In this document: one piece after another, positions 11,001 to 25,300 of the stretch | Position numbering within the stretch: the stretch's first letter is position 1 | How the letters are laid out: each line of letters starts with the position of its first letter | Source of the DNA: Colletes latitarsis | Lineage: Eukaryota; Arthropoda; Insecta; Hymenoptera; Colletidae | Length of the DNA: 64,000 bases | NCBI RefSeq assembly: GCF_051014445.1 | Contig: NC_135141.1 | Span: forward strand, 5,642,001-5,706,000 | Direction of reading: 5' to 3' | Translations under genes and position numbers: made by a program | Notes under the pieces: generated by a model | The model's database searches: none | What the model saw: the letters and a program-made list of their open reading frames with translations, nothing else | Told to the model about the DNA's origin: nothing

Positions 11001-13393
11001 CTGTTTCTATGTGGTACAACATTACTACGTGATTCAAACCCGATAAATCCCAGCATCTGGCCAACAAGTATGCGAAGAAGGTAAAATCATGAGCCAGATG
11101 CGGGCATAACCCAGCCCTAACCCAGACCTAACCGGTGTTACCGACTAAAATACTGACCGTATCCAGGCTTAATTGACTGTTACTGTGTGGTACCACTTTA
11201 CTACGTGATTCGTACCCGAAAAAACCCAGGATCTAGCCAACAAGTATGCGAAGAAGGCAAAATTATGAGCCAGATGCGCGCATAACCCAGACGTTACCCA
11301 GACCTAACCGGTTATATCCTCTAAAACATTGATCGAAACCAGGTGTAATTGTCTGTTTCTGTGTAGTACCACATTACTACGTGACTCAAACCCGAGAAAC
11401 CCCAGGATTTGGCCAACAAGTATGCGAAGCAGGCAAAATCATGAGCCAGATGCGGGCATAACCCAGACCTTACCAAGACCTAACCTGTGTTACCGACTAA
11501 AATACTGATCGTATCCAGGCTTAATAGACTGTTACTGTGTGGTGCCACATTACTACGTGATTCAAACCCGAAAAAACCCAGGATCTGGCCAACAAGTATG
11601 CTAAGAAGGCAAAATCATGAGCCAGATGCGCGCATAACCCAGACCTAACCCAGACCTAACCGGTTATATCCTCTAAAATATTGATCGAAACCAGGTGTAA
11701 TTGTCTGTTTCTGTGTAGTACCACATTACTACGTGACTCAAACCCGAGAAACCCCAGGATTTGGCCAACAAGTATGCGAAGCAGGCAAAATCATGAGCCA
11801 GATGCGGACATAACCCAGACCTTACCAAGACCTAACCTGTGTTACCGACTAAAATACTGATCGTATCCAGGCTTAATAGACTGTTACTGTGTGGTGCCAC
11901 ATTACTACGTGATTCAAACCCGAGAAAACCCAGGATCTGGCCAACAAGCATGCGAAGAAGGCAAAATCATGAGCCAGATGTGGGCATAACCCAGACCTAA
12001 CCCAGACCTAGCCGGAGTCATCCTTTAAAATATTGATCGAAACCAAGTTTAATGGACTGTTTCAGTGTAGTACCACATTACTACGTGACTCAAACCCGAG
12101 AAAACCCAGGATTTGGCCAACAAGTATGCGAAGCAGGCAAGATCATGAGCCAGATGCGCGCATAACCCAGACCAAACCCAGACCTAACCGGTTTTATCCT
12201 CTAAAATGTGGATCGAATCCAGGTTTAACTAACTGTTTCAGTGTGGTACCACATTACTACGTGATTCAAATCAGAGAAAACCCAGGATCTGGCCAACAAG
12301 AATGCGGAAAAGGCCAAATCATGAGCCAGATGCGGGCATAACCCAGACCTAACCCAGACCTAACCAGTTTTATCCTCTAACATATTGATCGAAACCAGGT
12401 TTAATTGTCTGTTTCAGTGTGGTTCCATATTACTACGTGATTCAAACCAGAGAAAACCAAGGATCTGGCCAACAAGAATGCGGAAAAGGCAAAATCATGG
12501 GCCAGATGCAAGTATAACCCTGACCTGACTCAGACCTAACATGTTTTATCCTTTAAAATATTGATCGAAACCAGGTTTGATTGGCTGTTTCAATGTGGTG
12601 CAACATTACTACGTGATTCAAACCCGAAAAAACCCAGCATCTGGCCAACAAGTATGCGAAGAAGGCAAAATCATGAGCCAGATGCGGGCATAACCCAGAC
12701 CTAACCCAGACCTAGCCGGTGTCATCCTTGAAAATATTGATCGAAACCTGGTTTAATTGACTATTACTGTGTGGTGCCACATTACTACGTAATTCAATCC
12801 CGAGAAAACCCAGGATCTGGCCAACAAGTATGCGAAGAAGGCAAAATCATGAGCCAGATGCGGGCATAACCCAGACCTAACCCAGACCTAGCCGGTGTCA
12901 TCCTTGAAAATATTGATCGAAACCAAGTTTAATGGACTGTTTCATTGTGGTACCACATAACTACGTGACTCAAACCCGAGAAAACCCAGGATTTGGCCAA
13001 CAAGTATGCGAAGCAGGCAAAATCATGAGCCAGATGCGCGTATAACCCAGACCAAACCCAGACCAAACCGGTTATATCCTTTAAAATATTGATCGAAACC
13101 AGGTGTAATTGTCTGTTTCAGTGTGGTGCCACATTACTACGTGATTCAAACCCGAGAGAACCCAGGATCTAGCCAACAAGTATGCGAAGAAGGCAAAATC
13201 ATGAGCCAGATGCGCGCATAACCCAGACCTAACCCAGACCTAGCCGGTGTCATCCTTTAAAATACTGACCGTATCCAGGCTTAATTGACTGTTACTGTGT
13301 GGTACCACTTTACTACGTGATTCATACCCGAAAAAAACCAGGATCTAGCCAACAAGTATGCGAAGAAGGCAAAATTATGAGCCAGATGCGCGC
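8082..13393 (+). repeat. Rearranged mosaic of HOR I monomers
   Basis: This stretch is made of HOR I monomers in new orders. From about 8270 to 8555 it follows copy 2 at offset 3872. At about 8561 the offset becomes 3696, exactly one monomer less, through a hybrid unit. At about 8990 it jumps to the part of HOR I near 7225, and near 9430 to the part near 5400. E-type monomers (AGCCGGAGTCATCC, TGTAGTACCAC) become frequent, for example 12010-12185. All junctions that I can place keep the 176-bp register. It is best read as a third and partial fourth HOR I copy, shuffled by in-register deletions and conversion. Confidence 0.82.
12010..12185 (+). repeat. Type monomer E
   Basis: Reference unit for subfamily E: AGCCGGAGTCATCC, CCAAGTTTAATGGACTG, TGTAGTACCACATT (dyad with one broken pair), CGTGACTCAAACCCG, GGATTTGGCC and GCGAAGCAGGC. 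Complete or near-complete E units lie mostly between 3.6 and 22 kb. Confidence 0.85.
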
Positions 13394-16300
13394 ATAACCC
13401 AGACGTTACCCAGACCTAACCGGTTATATCCTCTAAAATATTGATCGAAACCTGGTGTAATTGTCTGTTTCTGTGTAGTACCACATTACTACGTGACTCA
13501 AACCCGAGAAACCCCAGGATTTGGCCAACAAGTATGCGAAGCAGGCAAAATCATGAGCCAGATGCGGGCATAACCCAGACCTTACCAAGACCTAACCGGT
13601 GTTACCGACTGAAATACTGACCTTATCCAGGCTTAATAGACTGTTACTGTGTGGTGCCACATTACTACGTGATTCAAACCCGAGAAAACACAGGATCTGG
13701 CCAACAAGCATGCGAAGAAGGCAAAATCATGAGCCAGATGTGGGCATAACCCAGACCTATCCCAGACCTAGCTGGAGTCATCCTTTAAAATATTGATCGA
13801 AACCAAGTTTAATGGACTGTTTCAGTGTAGTACCACATTACTACGTGACTCAAACCCGAGAAAGTCAGGATTTGGCCAACAAGAATGCGGAAAAGGCCAA
13901 ATCATGAGCCAGATGCGGGCATAACCCAGACCTAACCCAGACCTAACCGGTTTTAACCTCTAAAATATTGATCGAAACCAGGTTTAATTGTCTGTTTCAG
14001 TGAGGTTCCATATTACTACGTGATTCAAACCAGAGAAAACCAAGGATCTGGCCAACAAGCATGCGAAGAAGGCAAAATCATGAGCCAGTTCCGGGCATAA
14101 CCCAGACCTAACCCAGACCTAGCCGGAGTCGTCCTTTAAAATATTGATCGAAACCAAGTTTAATGGACTGTTTCAGTGTAGTACCACATTACTACGTGAC
14201 TCAAACCCGAGAAAACCCAGGATTTGGCCAACAAGTATGCGAAGCAGGCAAAATCATGAGCCAGATGCGCGTATAACCCAGACCAAACCCAGACCAAACC
14301 CAGACCTAACCGGTTTTATCCTCTAAAATGTAGATCGAAACCAGGTTTAACTAACTGTTTCAGTGTGGTACCACATTACTACGTGATTCAAATCGAGAAA
14401 ACACAGGATCTGGCCAACAAGAATGCGGAAAAGGCCAAATCATGAGCCAGATGCGGGCATAACCCAGAACTAACCCAGACCTAACCGGTTTTATCCTCTA
14501 AAATATTGATCGAAACCAGGTTTAATTGTCTGTTTCAGTGTGGTTCCATATTACTACGTGATTCAAACCCAAAAAACCCAGCATCTGGCCAACAAGTATG
14601 CGAAGAAGGTAAAATCATGAGCCAGATGCGGGCATAACCCAGACCTAACCCAGACCTAACCGGTGTTACCGACTAAAATACTGACCGTATCCAGGCTTAA
14701 TTGACTGTTACTGTGTGGTACCACATTACTACGTGATTCAAATCAGAGAAAACCCAGGATCTGGCCAACAAGAATGCGGAAAAGGCCAAATCATGAGCCA
14801 GATGCGGGCATAACCCAGACCTAACCCAGACCTAACCGGTTTTATCCTCTAAAATATTGATCGAAACCAGGTTTAATTGTCTGTTTCAGTGTGGTTCCAT
14901 ATTACTACGTGATTCAAACCCAAAAAACCCAGCATCTGGCCAACAAGTATGCGAAGAAGGTAAAATCATGAGCCAGATGCGGGCATAACCCAGACCTAAC
15001 CCAGACCTAACCGGTGTTACCGACTAAAATACTGACCGTATCCAGGCTTAATTGACTGTTACTGTGTGGTTCCATATTACTACGTGATTCAAACCAGAGA
15101 AAACCAAGGATCTGGCCAACAAGCATGCGAAGAAGGCAAAATCATGAGCCAGATGCGGGCATAACCCAGACCTAACCCAGACCTAGCCGGAGTCATCCTT
15201 TAAAATATTGATCGAAACCAAGTTTAATGGACTGTTTCAGTGTAGTACCACATTACTACGTGACTCAAACACGAGAAAACGCAGGATTTGGCCAACAAGT
15301 ATGCGAAGCAGGCAAAATCATGAGCCAGATGCGCGTATAACCCAGACCAAACCCAGACCTAACCGGTTTTATCCTCTAAAATGTGGATCGAAACCAGGTT
15401 TAATGGACTGTTTCAATATGGTACAACATTACTACGTGATTCAAACCCGAAACAACCCAGCATCTGGCCAACAAGTATGCGAAGAAGGCAAAATTATGTG
15501 CCAGATGCGCGCATAACCCAGACCTAACCCAGACCTAACCTGTTATATCCTCTAAAATATTGATCGAAACCAGGTGTAATTGTCTGTTTCAGTGTGGTGC
15601 CACATTACTACGTGATTCAAACCCGAGAAAACCCAGGATCTGGCCAACAAGTAAGCGAAGAAGGCAAAATAATGAGCCAGATGCGGGCATAACCCAGACC
15701 TTACCCAGACCTAACCGGTGTCATCCTCTAAAATATTGATCGAAACCAAGTTTAATGGACTGTTTCAATATGGTACAACATTACTACGTGATTCAAACCC
15801 GAAACAACCCAGCATCTGGCCAACAAGTATGCGAAGAAGGCAAAATTATGTGCCAGATGCGCGCATAACCCAGACCTAACCTAGACCTAACCTGTTATAT
15901 CCTCTAAAATATTGATCGAAACCAGGTGTAATTGTCTGTTTCTGTGTAGTACCACATTACTACGTGACTCAACCCCGAGAAAACCCAGGATTTGGCCAAC
16001 AAGTATGCGAAGAAGGCAAAATCATGAGCCAGATGCGGGCATAACCCAGACCTAACCCAGACCTAACCGGTGTTACCGACTAAAATACTGACCGTATTCA
16101 GGCTTCATTGACTGTTACTGTGTGGTGCCACATTACTATGTGATTCAAACCCGAGAAAACCCAGGATTTGGCCAACAAGTATGCGAAGCAGGCAAAATCA
16201 TGAGCCAGATGCGCGTATAACCCAGACCAAACCCAGACCTAACCGGTTTTATCCTCTAAAATGTGGATCGAAACCAGGTTTAACTAACTGTTTCAGTGTG

Positions 16301-16919
16301 GTACCACATTACTACGTGATTCAAATCAGAGAAAACCCAGGATCTGGCCAACAAGAATGCGGAAAAGGCCAAATCATGAGCCAGATGCGGGCATAACCCA
16401 GACCTAACCCAGACCTAACCGGTTTTATCCTCTAAACCATTGATCGAAACCAAGTTTAATGGACTGTTTCAGTGTGGTACAACATTACTACCTGATTCAA
16501 ACCCGGAAAAACCCAGGATCTGGCCAAGAAGAATGCGGAAAAGGCAAAATCCTGAGCCAGATGCGGGCATAACCCAGACCTAACCCAGACCTAACCGGTG
16601 TTACCGACTAAAATACTGACCGTATCCAGGCTTAATTGACTGTTACTGTGTGGTACCACTTTACTACGTGATTCATACCCGAAAAAACCCAGGATCTAGC
16701 CAACAACTATGCGAAGAAGGCAAAACCATGAGCCAGATGCGCGCATAACCCAGACCTAACCCAGACCTAACCGGTTTTATCCTCTAAAATATTGATCGAA
16801 ACCAGGTTTAATTGTCTGTTTCAGTGTGGTTCCATATTACTACGTGATTCAAACCCAAAAAACCCTGCATCTGGCCAACAAGTATGCGAAGAAGGTAAAA
16901 TCATGAGCCAGATGCGGGC
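13394..16919 (+). repeat. HOR II, copy 1 (about 20 monomers, 3526 bp)
   Basis: Matches the block starting at 16920 at offset 3526-3527 bp over 13394-14340 and again over about 15100-16919. The period is 20 x 176 plus small indels, including an 11-bp expansion at 14121-14307. Between about 14345 and 15100 the two copies differ by whole-monomer rearrangement. Copy 1 holds two rounds of an A-like/C dimer, while copy 2 has lost one unit and gained another. Characteristic monomers carry GCGAAGCAGG, CAATATGGTACAAC and CCCAAAAAACCC. Confidence 0.88.
14121..14307 (+). repeat. 187-bp monomer with a third 11-bp subrepeat
   Basis: The unit is 11 bp longer than usual because the ACCCAGACCAA motif is present three times before the next AACCGG box. 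The same expansion is found near 17800-17837 in HOR II copy 2, so it was inherited with the higher-order repeat. Confidence 0.9.
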
Positions 16920-19900
16920 ATAACCCAGACGTTACCCAGACCTAACCGGTTATATCCTCTAAAATATTGATCGAAACCTGGTGTAATTGTCTGTTTCTGT
17001 GTAGTACCACATTACTACGTGACTCAAACCCGAGAAACCCCAGGATTTGGCCAACAAGTATGCGAAGCAGGCAAAATCATGAGCCAGATGCGGGCATAAC
17101 CCAGACCTTACCAAGACCTAACCGGTGTTACCGACTGAAATACTGACCTTATCCAGGCTTAATAGACTGTTACTGTGTGGTGCCACATTACTACGTGATT
17201 CAAACCCGAGAAAACACAGGATCTGGCCAACAAGCATGCGAAGAAGGCAAAATCATGAGCCAGATGTGGGCATAACCCAGACCTATCCCAGACCTAGCTG
17301 GAGTCATCCTTTAAAATATTGATCGAAACCAAGTTTAATGGACTGTTTCAGTGTAGTACCACATTACTACGTGACTCAAACCCGAGAAAGTCAGGATTTG
17401 GCCAACAAGAATGCGGAAAAGGCCAAATCATGAGCCAGATGCGGGCATAACCCAGACCTAACCCAGACCTAACCGGTTTTATCCTCTAAAATATTGATCG
17501 AAACCAGGTTTAATTGTCTGTTTCAGTGAGGTTCCATATTACTACGTGATTCAAACCAGAGAAAACCAAGGATCTGGCCAACAAGCATGCGAAGAAGGCA
17601 AAATCATGAGCCAGTTCCGGGCATAACCCAGACCTAACCCAGACCTAGCCGGAGTCGTCCTTTAAAATATTGATCGAAACCAAGTTTAATGGACTGTTTC
17701 AGTGTAGTACCACATTACTACGTGACTCAAACCCGAGAAAACCCAGGATTTGGCCAACAAGTATGCGAAGCAGGCAAAATCATGAGCCAGATGCGCGTAT
17801 AACCCAGACCAAACCCAGACCAAACCCAGACCTAACCGGTTTTATCCTCTAAAATGTGGATCGAAACCAGGTTTAACTAACTGTTTCAGTGTGGTTCCAT
17901 ATTACTACGTGATTCAAACCCAAAAAACCCAGCATCTGGCCAACAAGTATGCGAAGAAGGTAAAATCATGAGCCGGATGCGGGCATAACCCAGACCTAAC
18001 CCAGACCTAACCGGTGTTACCGACTAAAATACTGACCGTATCCAGGCTTAATTGACTGTTACTGTGTGGTACCACATTATTACGTGATTCAAATCAGAGA
18101 AAACCCAGGATCTGGCCAACAAGAATGCGGAAAAGGCCAAATCATGAGCCAGATGCGGGCATAACCCAGACCTAACCCAGACCTAACCGGTTTTATCCTC
18201 TAAAATATTGATCGAAACCAGGTTTAATTGTCTGTTTCAGTGTGGTTCCATATTACTACGTGATTCAAACCCAAAAAACCCAGCATCTGGCCAACAAGTA
18301 TGCGAAGAAGGTAAAATCATGAGCCAGATGCGGGCATAACCCAGACCTAACCCAGACCTAACCGGTGTTACCGACTAAAATACTGACCGTATCCAGGCTT
18401 AATTGACTGTTTCAGTGTAGTACCACATTACTACGTGACTCAAACCCGTGAAAACCCAGGATTTGGCCAACAAGAATGCGGAAAAGGCCAAATCATGAGC
18501 CAGATGCGGGCATAACCCAGACCTAACCCAGACCTAACCGGTTTTATCCTCTAAAATATTGATCGAAACCAGGTTTAATTGTCTGTTTCAGTGTGGTTCC
18601 ATATTACTACGTGATTCAAACCAGAGAAAACCAAGGATCTGGCCAACAAGCATGCGAAGAAGGCAAAATCATGAGCCAGATGCGGGCATAACCCAGACCT
18701 AACCCAGACCTAGCCGGAGTCATCCTTTAAAATATTGATCGAAACCAAGTTTAATGGACTGTTTCAGTGTAGTACCACATTACTACGTGACTCAAACACG
18801 AGAAAACCCAGGATTTGGCCAACAAGTATGCGAAGCAGGCAAAATCATGAGCCAGATGCGCGTATAACCCAGACCAAACCCAGACCTAACCGGTTTTATC
18901 CTCTAAAATGTGGATCGAAACCAGGTTTAATGGACTGTTTCAATATGGTACAACATTACTACGTGATTCAAACCCGAAACAACCCAGCATCTGGCCAACA
19001 AGTATGCGAAGAAGGCAAAATTATGTGCCAGATGCGCGCATAACCCAGACCTAACCCAGACCTAACCTGTTATATCCTCTAAAATATTGATCGAAACCAG
19101 GTGTAATTGTCTGTTTCAGTGTGGTGCCACATTACTACGTGATTCAAACCCGAGAAAACCCAGGATCTGGCCAACAAGTAAGCGAAGAAGGCAAAATAAT
19201 GAGCCAGATGCGGGCATAACCCAGACCTTACCCAGACCTAACCGGTGTCATCCTCTAAAATATTGATCGAAACCAAGTTTAATGGACTGTTTCAATATGG
19301 TACAACATTACTACGTGATTCAAACCCGAAACAACCCAGCATCTGGCCAACAAGTATGCGAAGAAGGCAAAATTATGTGCCAGATGCGCGCATAACCCAG
19401 ACCTAACCTAGACCTAACCTGTTATATCCTCTAAAATATTGATCGAAACCAGGTGTAATTGTCTGTTTCTGTGTAGTACCACATTACTACGTGACTCAAC
19501 CCCGAGAAAACCCAGGATTTGGCCAACAAGTATGCGAAGCAGGCAAAATCATGAGCCAGATGCGGGCATAACCCAGACCTAACCCAGACCTAACCGGTGT
19601 TACCGACTAAAATACTGACCGTATTCAGGCTTCATTGACTGTTACTGTGTGGTGCCACATTACTACGTGATTCAAACCCGAGAAAACCCAGGATTTGGCC
19701 AACAAGTATGCGAAGCAGGCAAAATCATGAGCCAGATGCGCGTATAACCCAGACCAAACCCAGACCTAACCGGTTTTATCCTCTAAAATGTGGATCGAAA
19801 CCAGGTTTAACTAACTGTTTCAGTGTGGTACCACATTACTACGTGATTCAAATCAGAGAAAACCCAGGATCTGGCCAACAAGAATGCGAAAAAGGCCAAA

Positions 19901-20446
19901 TCATGAGCCAGATGCGGGCATAACCCAGACCTAACCCAGACCTAACCGGTTTTATCCTCTAAACCATTGATCGAAACCAAGTTTAATGGACTGTTTCAGT
20001 GTGGTACAACATTACTACCTGATTCAAACCCGGAAAAACCCAGGATCTGGCCAAGAAGAATGCGGAAAAGGCAAAATCCTGAGCCAGATGCGGGCATAAC
20101 CCAGACCTAACCCAGACCTAACCGGTGTTACCGACTAAAATACTGACCGTATCCAGGCTTAATTGACTGTTACTGTGTGGTACCACTTTACTACGTGATT
20201 CATACCCGAAAAAACCCAGGATCTAGCCAACAAGTATGCGAAGAAGGCAAAACCATGAGCCAGATGCGCGCATAACCCAGACCTAACCCAGACCTAACCG
20301 GTTTTATCCTCTAAAATATTGATCGAAACCAGGTTTAATTGTCTGTTTCAGTGTGGTTCCATATTACTACGTGATTCAAACCCAAAAAACCCAGCATCTG
20401 GCCAACAAGTATGCGAAGAAGGTAAAATCATGAGCCAGATGCGGGC
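16920..20446 (+). repeat. HOR II, copy 2 (about 20 monomers, 3527 bp)
   Basis: Near-identical to copy 1 apart from the 14.3-15.1 kb rearrangement and scattered single-base changes, such as CCCTGCATC near 16863 versus CCCAGCATC near 20390. It carries the same 11-bp expansion (about 17800-17837) as copy 1, so that expansion predates the duplication. Confidence 0.88.
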
Positions 20447-22386
20447 ATAACCCAGACCTAACCCAGACCTAACCGGTGTTACCGACTAAAATACTGACCG
20501 TATCCAGGCTTAATTGACTGTTACTGTGTGCTACCACATTACTACGTGATTCAAATCAGAGAAAACCCAGGATCTGGCCAACAAGAATGCGGAAAAGGCC
20601 AAATCATGAGCCAGATGCGGGCATAACCCAGACCTAACCCAGACCTAACCGGTTTTATCCTCTAAAATATTGATCGAAACCAGGTTTAATTGTCTGTTTC
20701 AGTGTGGTTCCATATTACTACGTGATTCAAACCCAAAAAACCCAGCATCTGGCCAACAAGTATGCGAAGAAGGTAAAATCATGAGCCAGATGCGGGCATA
20801 ACCCAGACCTAACCCAGACCTAACCGGTGTTACCGACTAAAATACTGACCGTATCCAGGCTTAATTGACTGTTTCAGTGTAGTACCACATTACTACGTGA
20901 CTCAAACCCGTGAAAACCCAGGATTTGGCCAACAAGAATGCGGAAAAGGCCAAATCATGAGCCAGATGCGGGCATAACCCAGACCTAACCCAGACCTAAC
21001 CGGTTTTATCCTCTAAAATATTGATCGAAACCAGGTTTAATTGTCTGTTTCAGTGTGGTTCCATATTACTACGTGATTCAAACCAGAGAAAACCAAGGAT
21101 CTGGCCAACAAGCATGCGAAGAAGGCAAAATCATGAGCCAGATGCGGGCATAACCCAGACCTAACCCAGACCTAGCCGGAGTCATCCTTTAAAATATTGA
21201 TCGAAACCAAGTTTAATGGACTGTTTCAGTGTAGTACCACATTACTACGTGACTCAAACACGAGAAAACCCAGGATTTGGCCAACAAGTATGCGAAGCAG
21301 GCAAAATCATGAGCCAGATGCGCGTATAACCCAGACCAAACCCAGACCTAACCGGTTTTATCCTCTAAAATGTGGATCGAAACCAGGTTTAACTAACTGT
21401 TTCAGTGTGGTACCACATTACTACGTGATTCAAATCAGAGAAAACCCAGGATCTGGCCAACAAGAATGCGGAAAAGGCCAAATCATGAGCCAGATGCGGG
21501 CATAACCCAGACCTAACCCAGACCTAACCGGTGTCATCCTCTAAAATATTGATCGAAACCAAGTTTAATGGACTGTTTCAATATGGTACAACATTACTAC
21601 GTGATTCAAACCCGAAACAACCCAGCATCTGGCCAACAAGTATGCGAAGAAGGCAAAATTATGTGCCAGATGCGCGCATAACCCAGACCTAACCTAGACC
21701 TAACCTGTTATATCCTCTAAAATATTGATCGAAACCAGGTGTAATTGTCTGTTTCTGTGTAGTACCACATTACTACGTGACTCAACCCCGAGAAAACCCA
21801 GGATTTGGCCAACAAGTATGCGAAGCAGGCAAAATCATGAGCCAGATGCGGGCATAACCCAGACCTAACCCAGACCTAACCGGTGTTACCGACTAAAATA
21901 CTGACCGTATCCAGGCTTCATTGACTGTTACTGTGTGGTGCCACATTTCTACGTGATTCAAACCCGAGAAAACCCAGGATTTGGCCAACAAGTATGCGAA
22001 GCAGGCAAAATCATGAGCCAGATGCGCGTATAACCCAGACCAAACCCAGACCTAACCGGTTTTATCCTCTAAAATGTGGATCGAAACCAGGTTTAACTAA
22101 CAGTTACAGTGTGGTACCACATTACTACGTGATTCAAATCAGAGAAAACCCAGGATCTGGCCAACAAGAATGCGGAAAAGGCCAAATCATGAGCCAGATG
22201 CGGGCATAACCCAGACCTAACCCAGACCTAACCGGTTTTATCCTCTAAACCATTGATCGAAACCAAGTTTAATGGACTGTTTCAGTGTGGTACAACATTA
22301 CTACCTGATTCAAACCCGGAAAAACCCAGGATCTGGCCAAGAAGAATGCGGAAAAGGCAAAATCCTGAGCCAGATGCGGGCATAAC
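20447..22386 (+). repeat. HOR II, copy 3 (shortened, 11 monomers)
   Basis: Follows copy 2 at offset 2462 bp from about 17985 to 18930. It then follows at offset 2286 from about 19240 to 20100, so one further monomer (176 bp) was lost at about 21393. Similarity ends at about 22387, where GACCATACCCAGTCC replaces the usual motif. Compared with copies 1 and 2, this copy lacks roughly nine monomers. It marks the right edge of the homogenised HOR II domain. Confidence 0.85.
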
Positions 22387-25300
22387 CCAGACCATACCCA
22401 GTCCTAACCGGTGTTACCGACTAAAATACTGACCCAATCCAGGCCTAATTTACTGTTACTGTGTGGTACCACATTACTACGTGATTCATACCCGAAAAAA
22501 CCCAGGATCTAGCCAACAAGTATGCGAAGAAGGCAAAATCATGAGCCAGATGCGCGCATAACCCAGACCTTACCCAGACCTAACCGGTTTTATCCTCTAA
22601 AATATTGATCGAAACCAGGTTTAATTGTCTGTTTCAGTGTGGTTCCATATTACTACGTGATTCAAACCAGAGAAAACCATGGATCTGGCCAAAAAGAATG
22701 CGGAAAAGGCAAAATCATGGGCCAGATGCAAGCATAAACCTGACCTGACCCAGACCTAACCGGTTTTATCCTCTAAACCATTGATCGAAACCAAGTTTAA
22801 TGGACTGTTTCAGTGTGGTACAACATTACTACCTGATTCAAACCCGGAAAAACCCAGCATCTGGCCAACAAGTATGCGAAGAAGGTAAAATCGTGAGCCA
22901 GATGCGGGCATAACGCAGACCTAACCCAGACCTAACCGGTGTTACCGACTAAAATACTGACCGTATCCAGGCTTAATTGACTGTTACTGTGTGGTACCCC
23001 TTTACTACGTGATTCATACCCGAAAAAACCCAAGATATAGCCAACAAGTATGCGAAGAAGGCAAAATCATGAGCCAGATGCGCGCATAACCCAGACCTTA
23101 CCCAGACCTAACCCGTTGTATCCTCTAAAATATTGATCGAAACCTGGTTTAATTGACTATTACTGTGTGGTGCCACATTACTACGTAATTCAATCCCGAG
23201 AAAACCCAGGATCTGGCCAACAAGTATGCGAAGAAGGCAAAATCATGAGCCAGATGCGGGCATAACCCAGACCTAACCCAGACCTAGCCGGTGTCACCCT
23301 TGAAAATATTGATCGAAACTAAGTTTAATGGACTGTTTCATTGTGGTACCACATAACTACGTGACTCAAACCCGTAAAAACCCTGGATCTGGCCAACAAG
23401 TATGAGAAGAAGGCAAAATCATGAGCCAGATGCGTGGATGAACCAGATCTAACCCAGACCTAACCGGTTTTGTCCTCTAATATATTGATCGAAACCTGGT
23501 TTAGTTGACTATTACTGTGTGGTGCCACATTACTGCGTGATTCAAACCAGAGAAAACCAAGGATCTGGCCAACAAGAATGCGGAGAAGGCATAATCATGA
23601 GCCAGATGCGGGCATAACCCTGACCTGACCCAGACCTATCCGGTTTTATCGTTTAAAATATTGATCGAAACCAGGTTTAAATGACTGTTACTCTGTGGTA
23701 CCACACTACTACGTGATTCTTACCCGTAAAAACCCAGGATCTGGCCAACAAGAATGCGAAGAAGGCAAAATCATGAGCCAGATGCGGGCATAACCCAGAC
23801 CTAACCCAGACCTAACCGGTGTTACCGACTAAAATACTGACCGGATCCAGGCATAATTGACTGTTACAGTGTGGTACCACATTACTACGTGATTCAAACC
23901 CGAAAAAACCCAGGATCTGGCCAACAAGTATGCGAAGAAGGCAAAATCATGAGCCAGATTCGGGTATAACCCAGACCTAACCCAGACCTAACCGGTGTTA
24001 CCGACTAAAATACTGACCGGATCCAGGCTTAATTGACTGTTTCAGTGTGGTACCACTTTACTACGTGATTCTTACCCGTAAAAACCCAGGATCTGGCCAA
24101 CAAGTATGCGAAGAAGGCAAAATCATGAGCCAGATGTGCGCATAACCCAGACCTAACCCAGACCTAACCGGTTTTATCCTCTAAAATATTGATCGAAACC
24201 AGGTTTAATTGACTTTTTCAATGATGTACAACATTACTACGTGATTCAAACACGACTAAACCCAGGATCTGGCCAACAAGTATGGGAAGGAGGCAAAATC
24301 ATGAGCCAGATGCTCGCATAACCCAGACCAAACCCAGAGCTAACCGGTTTTATCCTCTAAAATATTGATCGAAACCAGGTTTAATTGACTGTTTCAATGT
24401 TGTACAACATTACTACGTGATTCAAACCCGACAATACCCAGGATCTGACTAAGAAGTATGGGAAGGATGCAAATTCATGAGCCAGATGCGCGCATAACTC
24501 AGACCAAACCCAGACCTATCCGGTTTTATCCTCTAAAATATTGATCGAAACCAGGTTTAATTGACTGTTTGAATGTTGTACAACATTACTACGTGATTCA
24601 AACCCGACAAAACTCAGGATCTGGCCAACAAATATGCGAAGAAGGCAAAATCATGTGCCAGATGTGGGCATAACCCAGAGCTAACCCAGACCTAACCGGT
24701 GTTACCGACTAAAATACTGACCGAATCCATGTTTAATTGACTGTTTCAGTGTGGTACCACTTTACTACGTGATTCTTACCCGTAGAAACCCAGGATCTGG
24801 CCAACAAGTATGCGAAGAAGGCAAAATCATGAGCCAGATGTGCGCATAACCCAGACCTAACCCAGACCTAACCGGTTTTATCCTCTAAAATATTGATCGA
24901 AACCAGGTTTAATTGACTGTTTGAATGTTGTACAACATTACTACGTGATTCAAACCCGACAAAACTCAGGATCTGGCCAACAAATATGCGAAGAAGGCAA
25001 AATCATGAGCCAGATGCGCGCATAACCCAGTCCTAACCCAAACCTAACCGGTTTTATCCTCTAGAATATTGATCGAAACCAGGTTTAATTAACTGTTTCA
25101 ATGTGGTACAGCATTACTCCGTGATTCAAACCCGAAAAAACCCAGGATCTGGCCAACCAGTATGCGAAGAAGGCAAAACCATGAGCCAGATGCGGGCATA
25201 AACCAGACCTAACCCAGACCTAACCGGTGTTACCGACTAAAATACTGACCGTATCCAGGTTTAATTGACTGTTAGTGTGTGGTACCACATTACTACGTGA

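Noticed and set aside
12033..12341. Open reading frames of 60-102 codons (e.g. 12033-12341, 15208-15516, 18735-19043, 21197-21505, and about twenty-five shorter ones) with the recurring peptide MRRRQNHEPDARITQT
   Set aside because: They are translations of the satellite. They start at the ATG in TATGCGAAGAAGG or a similar place, cross into the next monomer and recur wherever the monomer allows. Since 176 is not divisible by 3, the frame shifts at every unit, so no long frame can persist. They have no domain, no independent codon bias and no upstream context.
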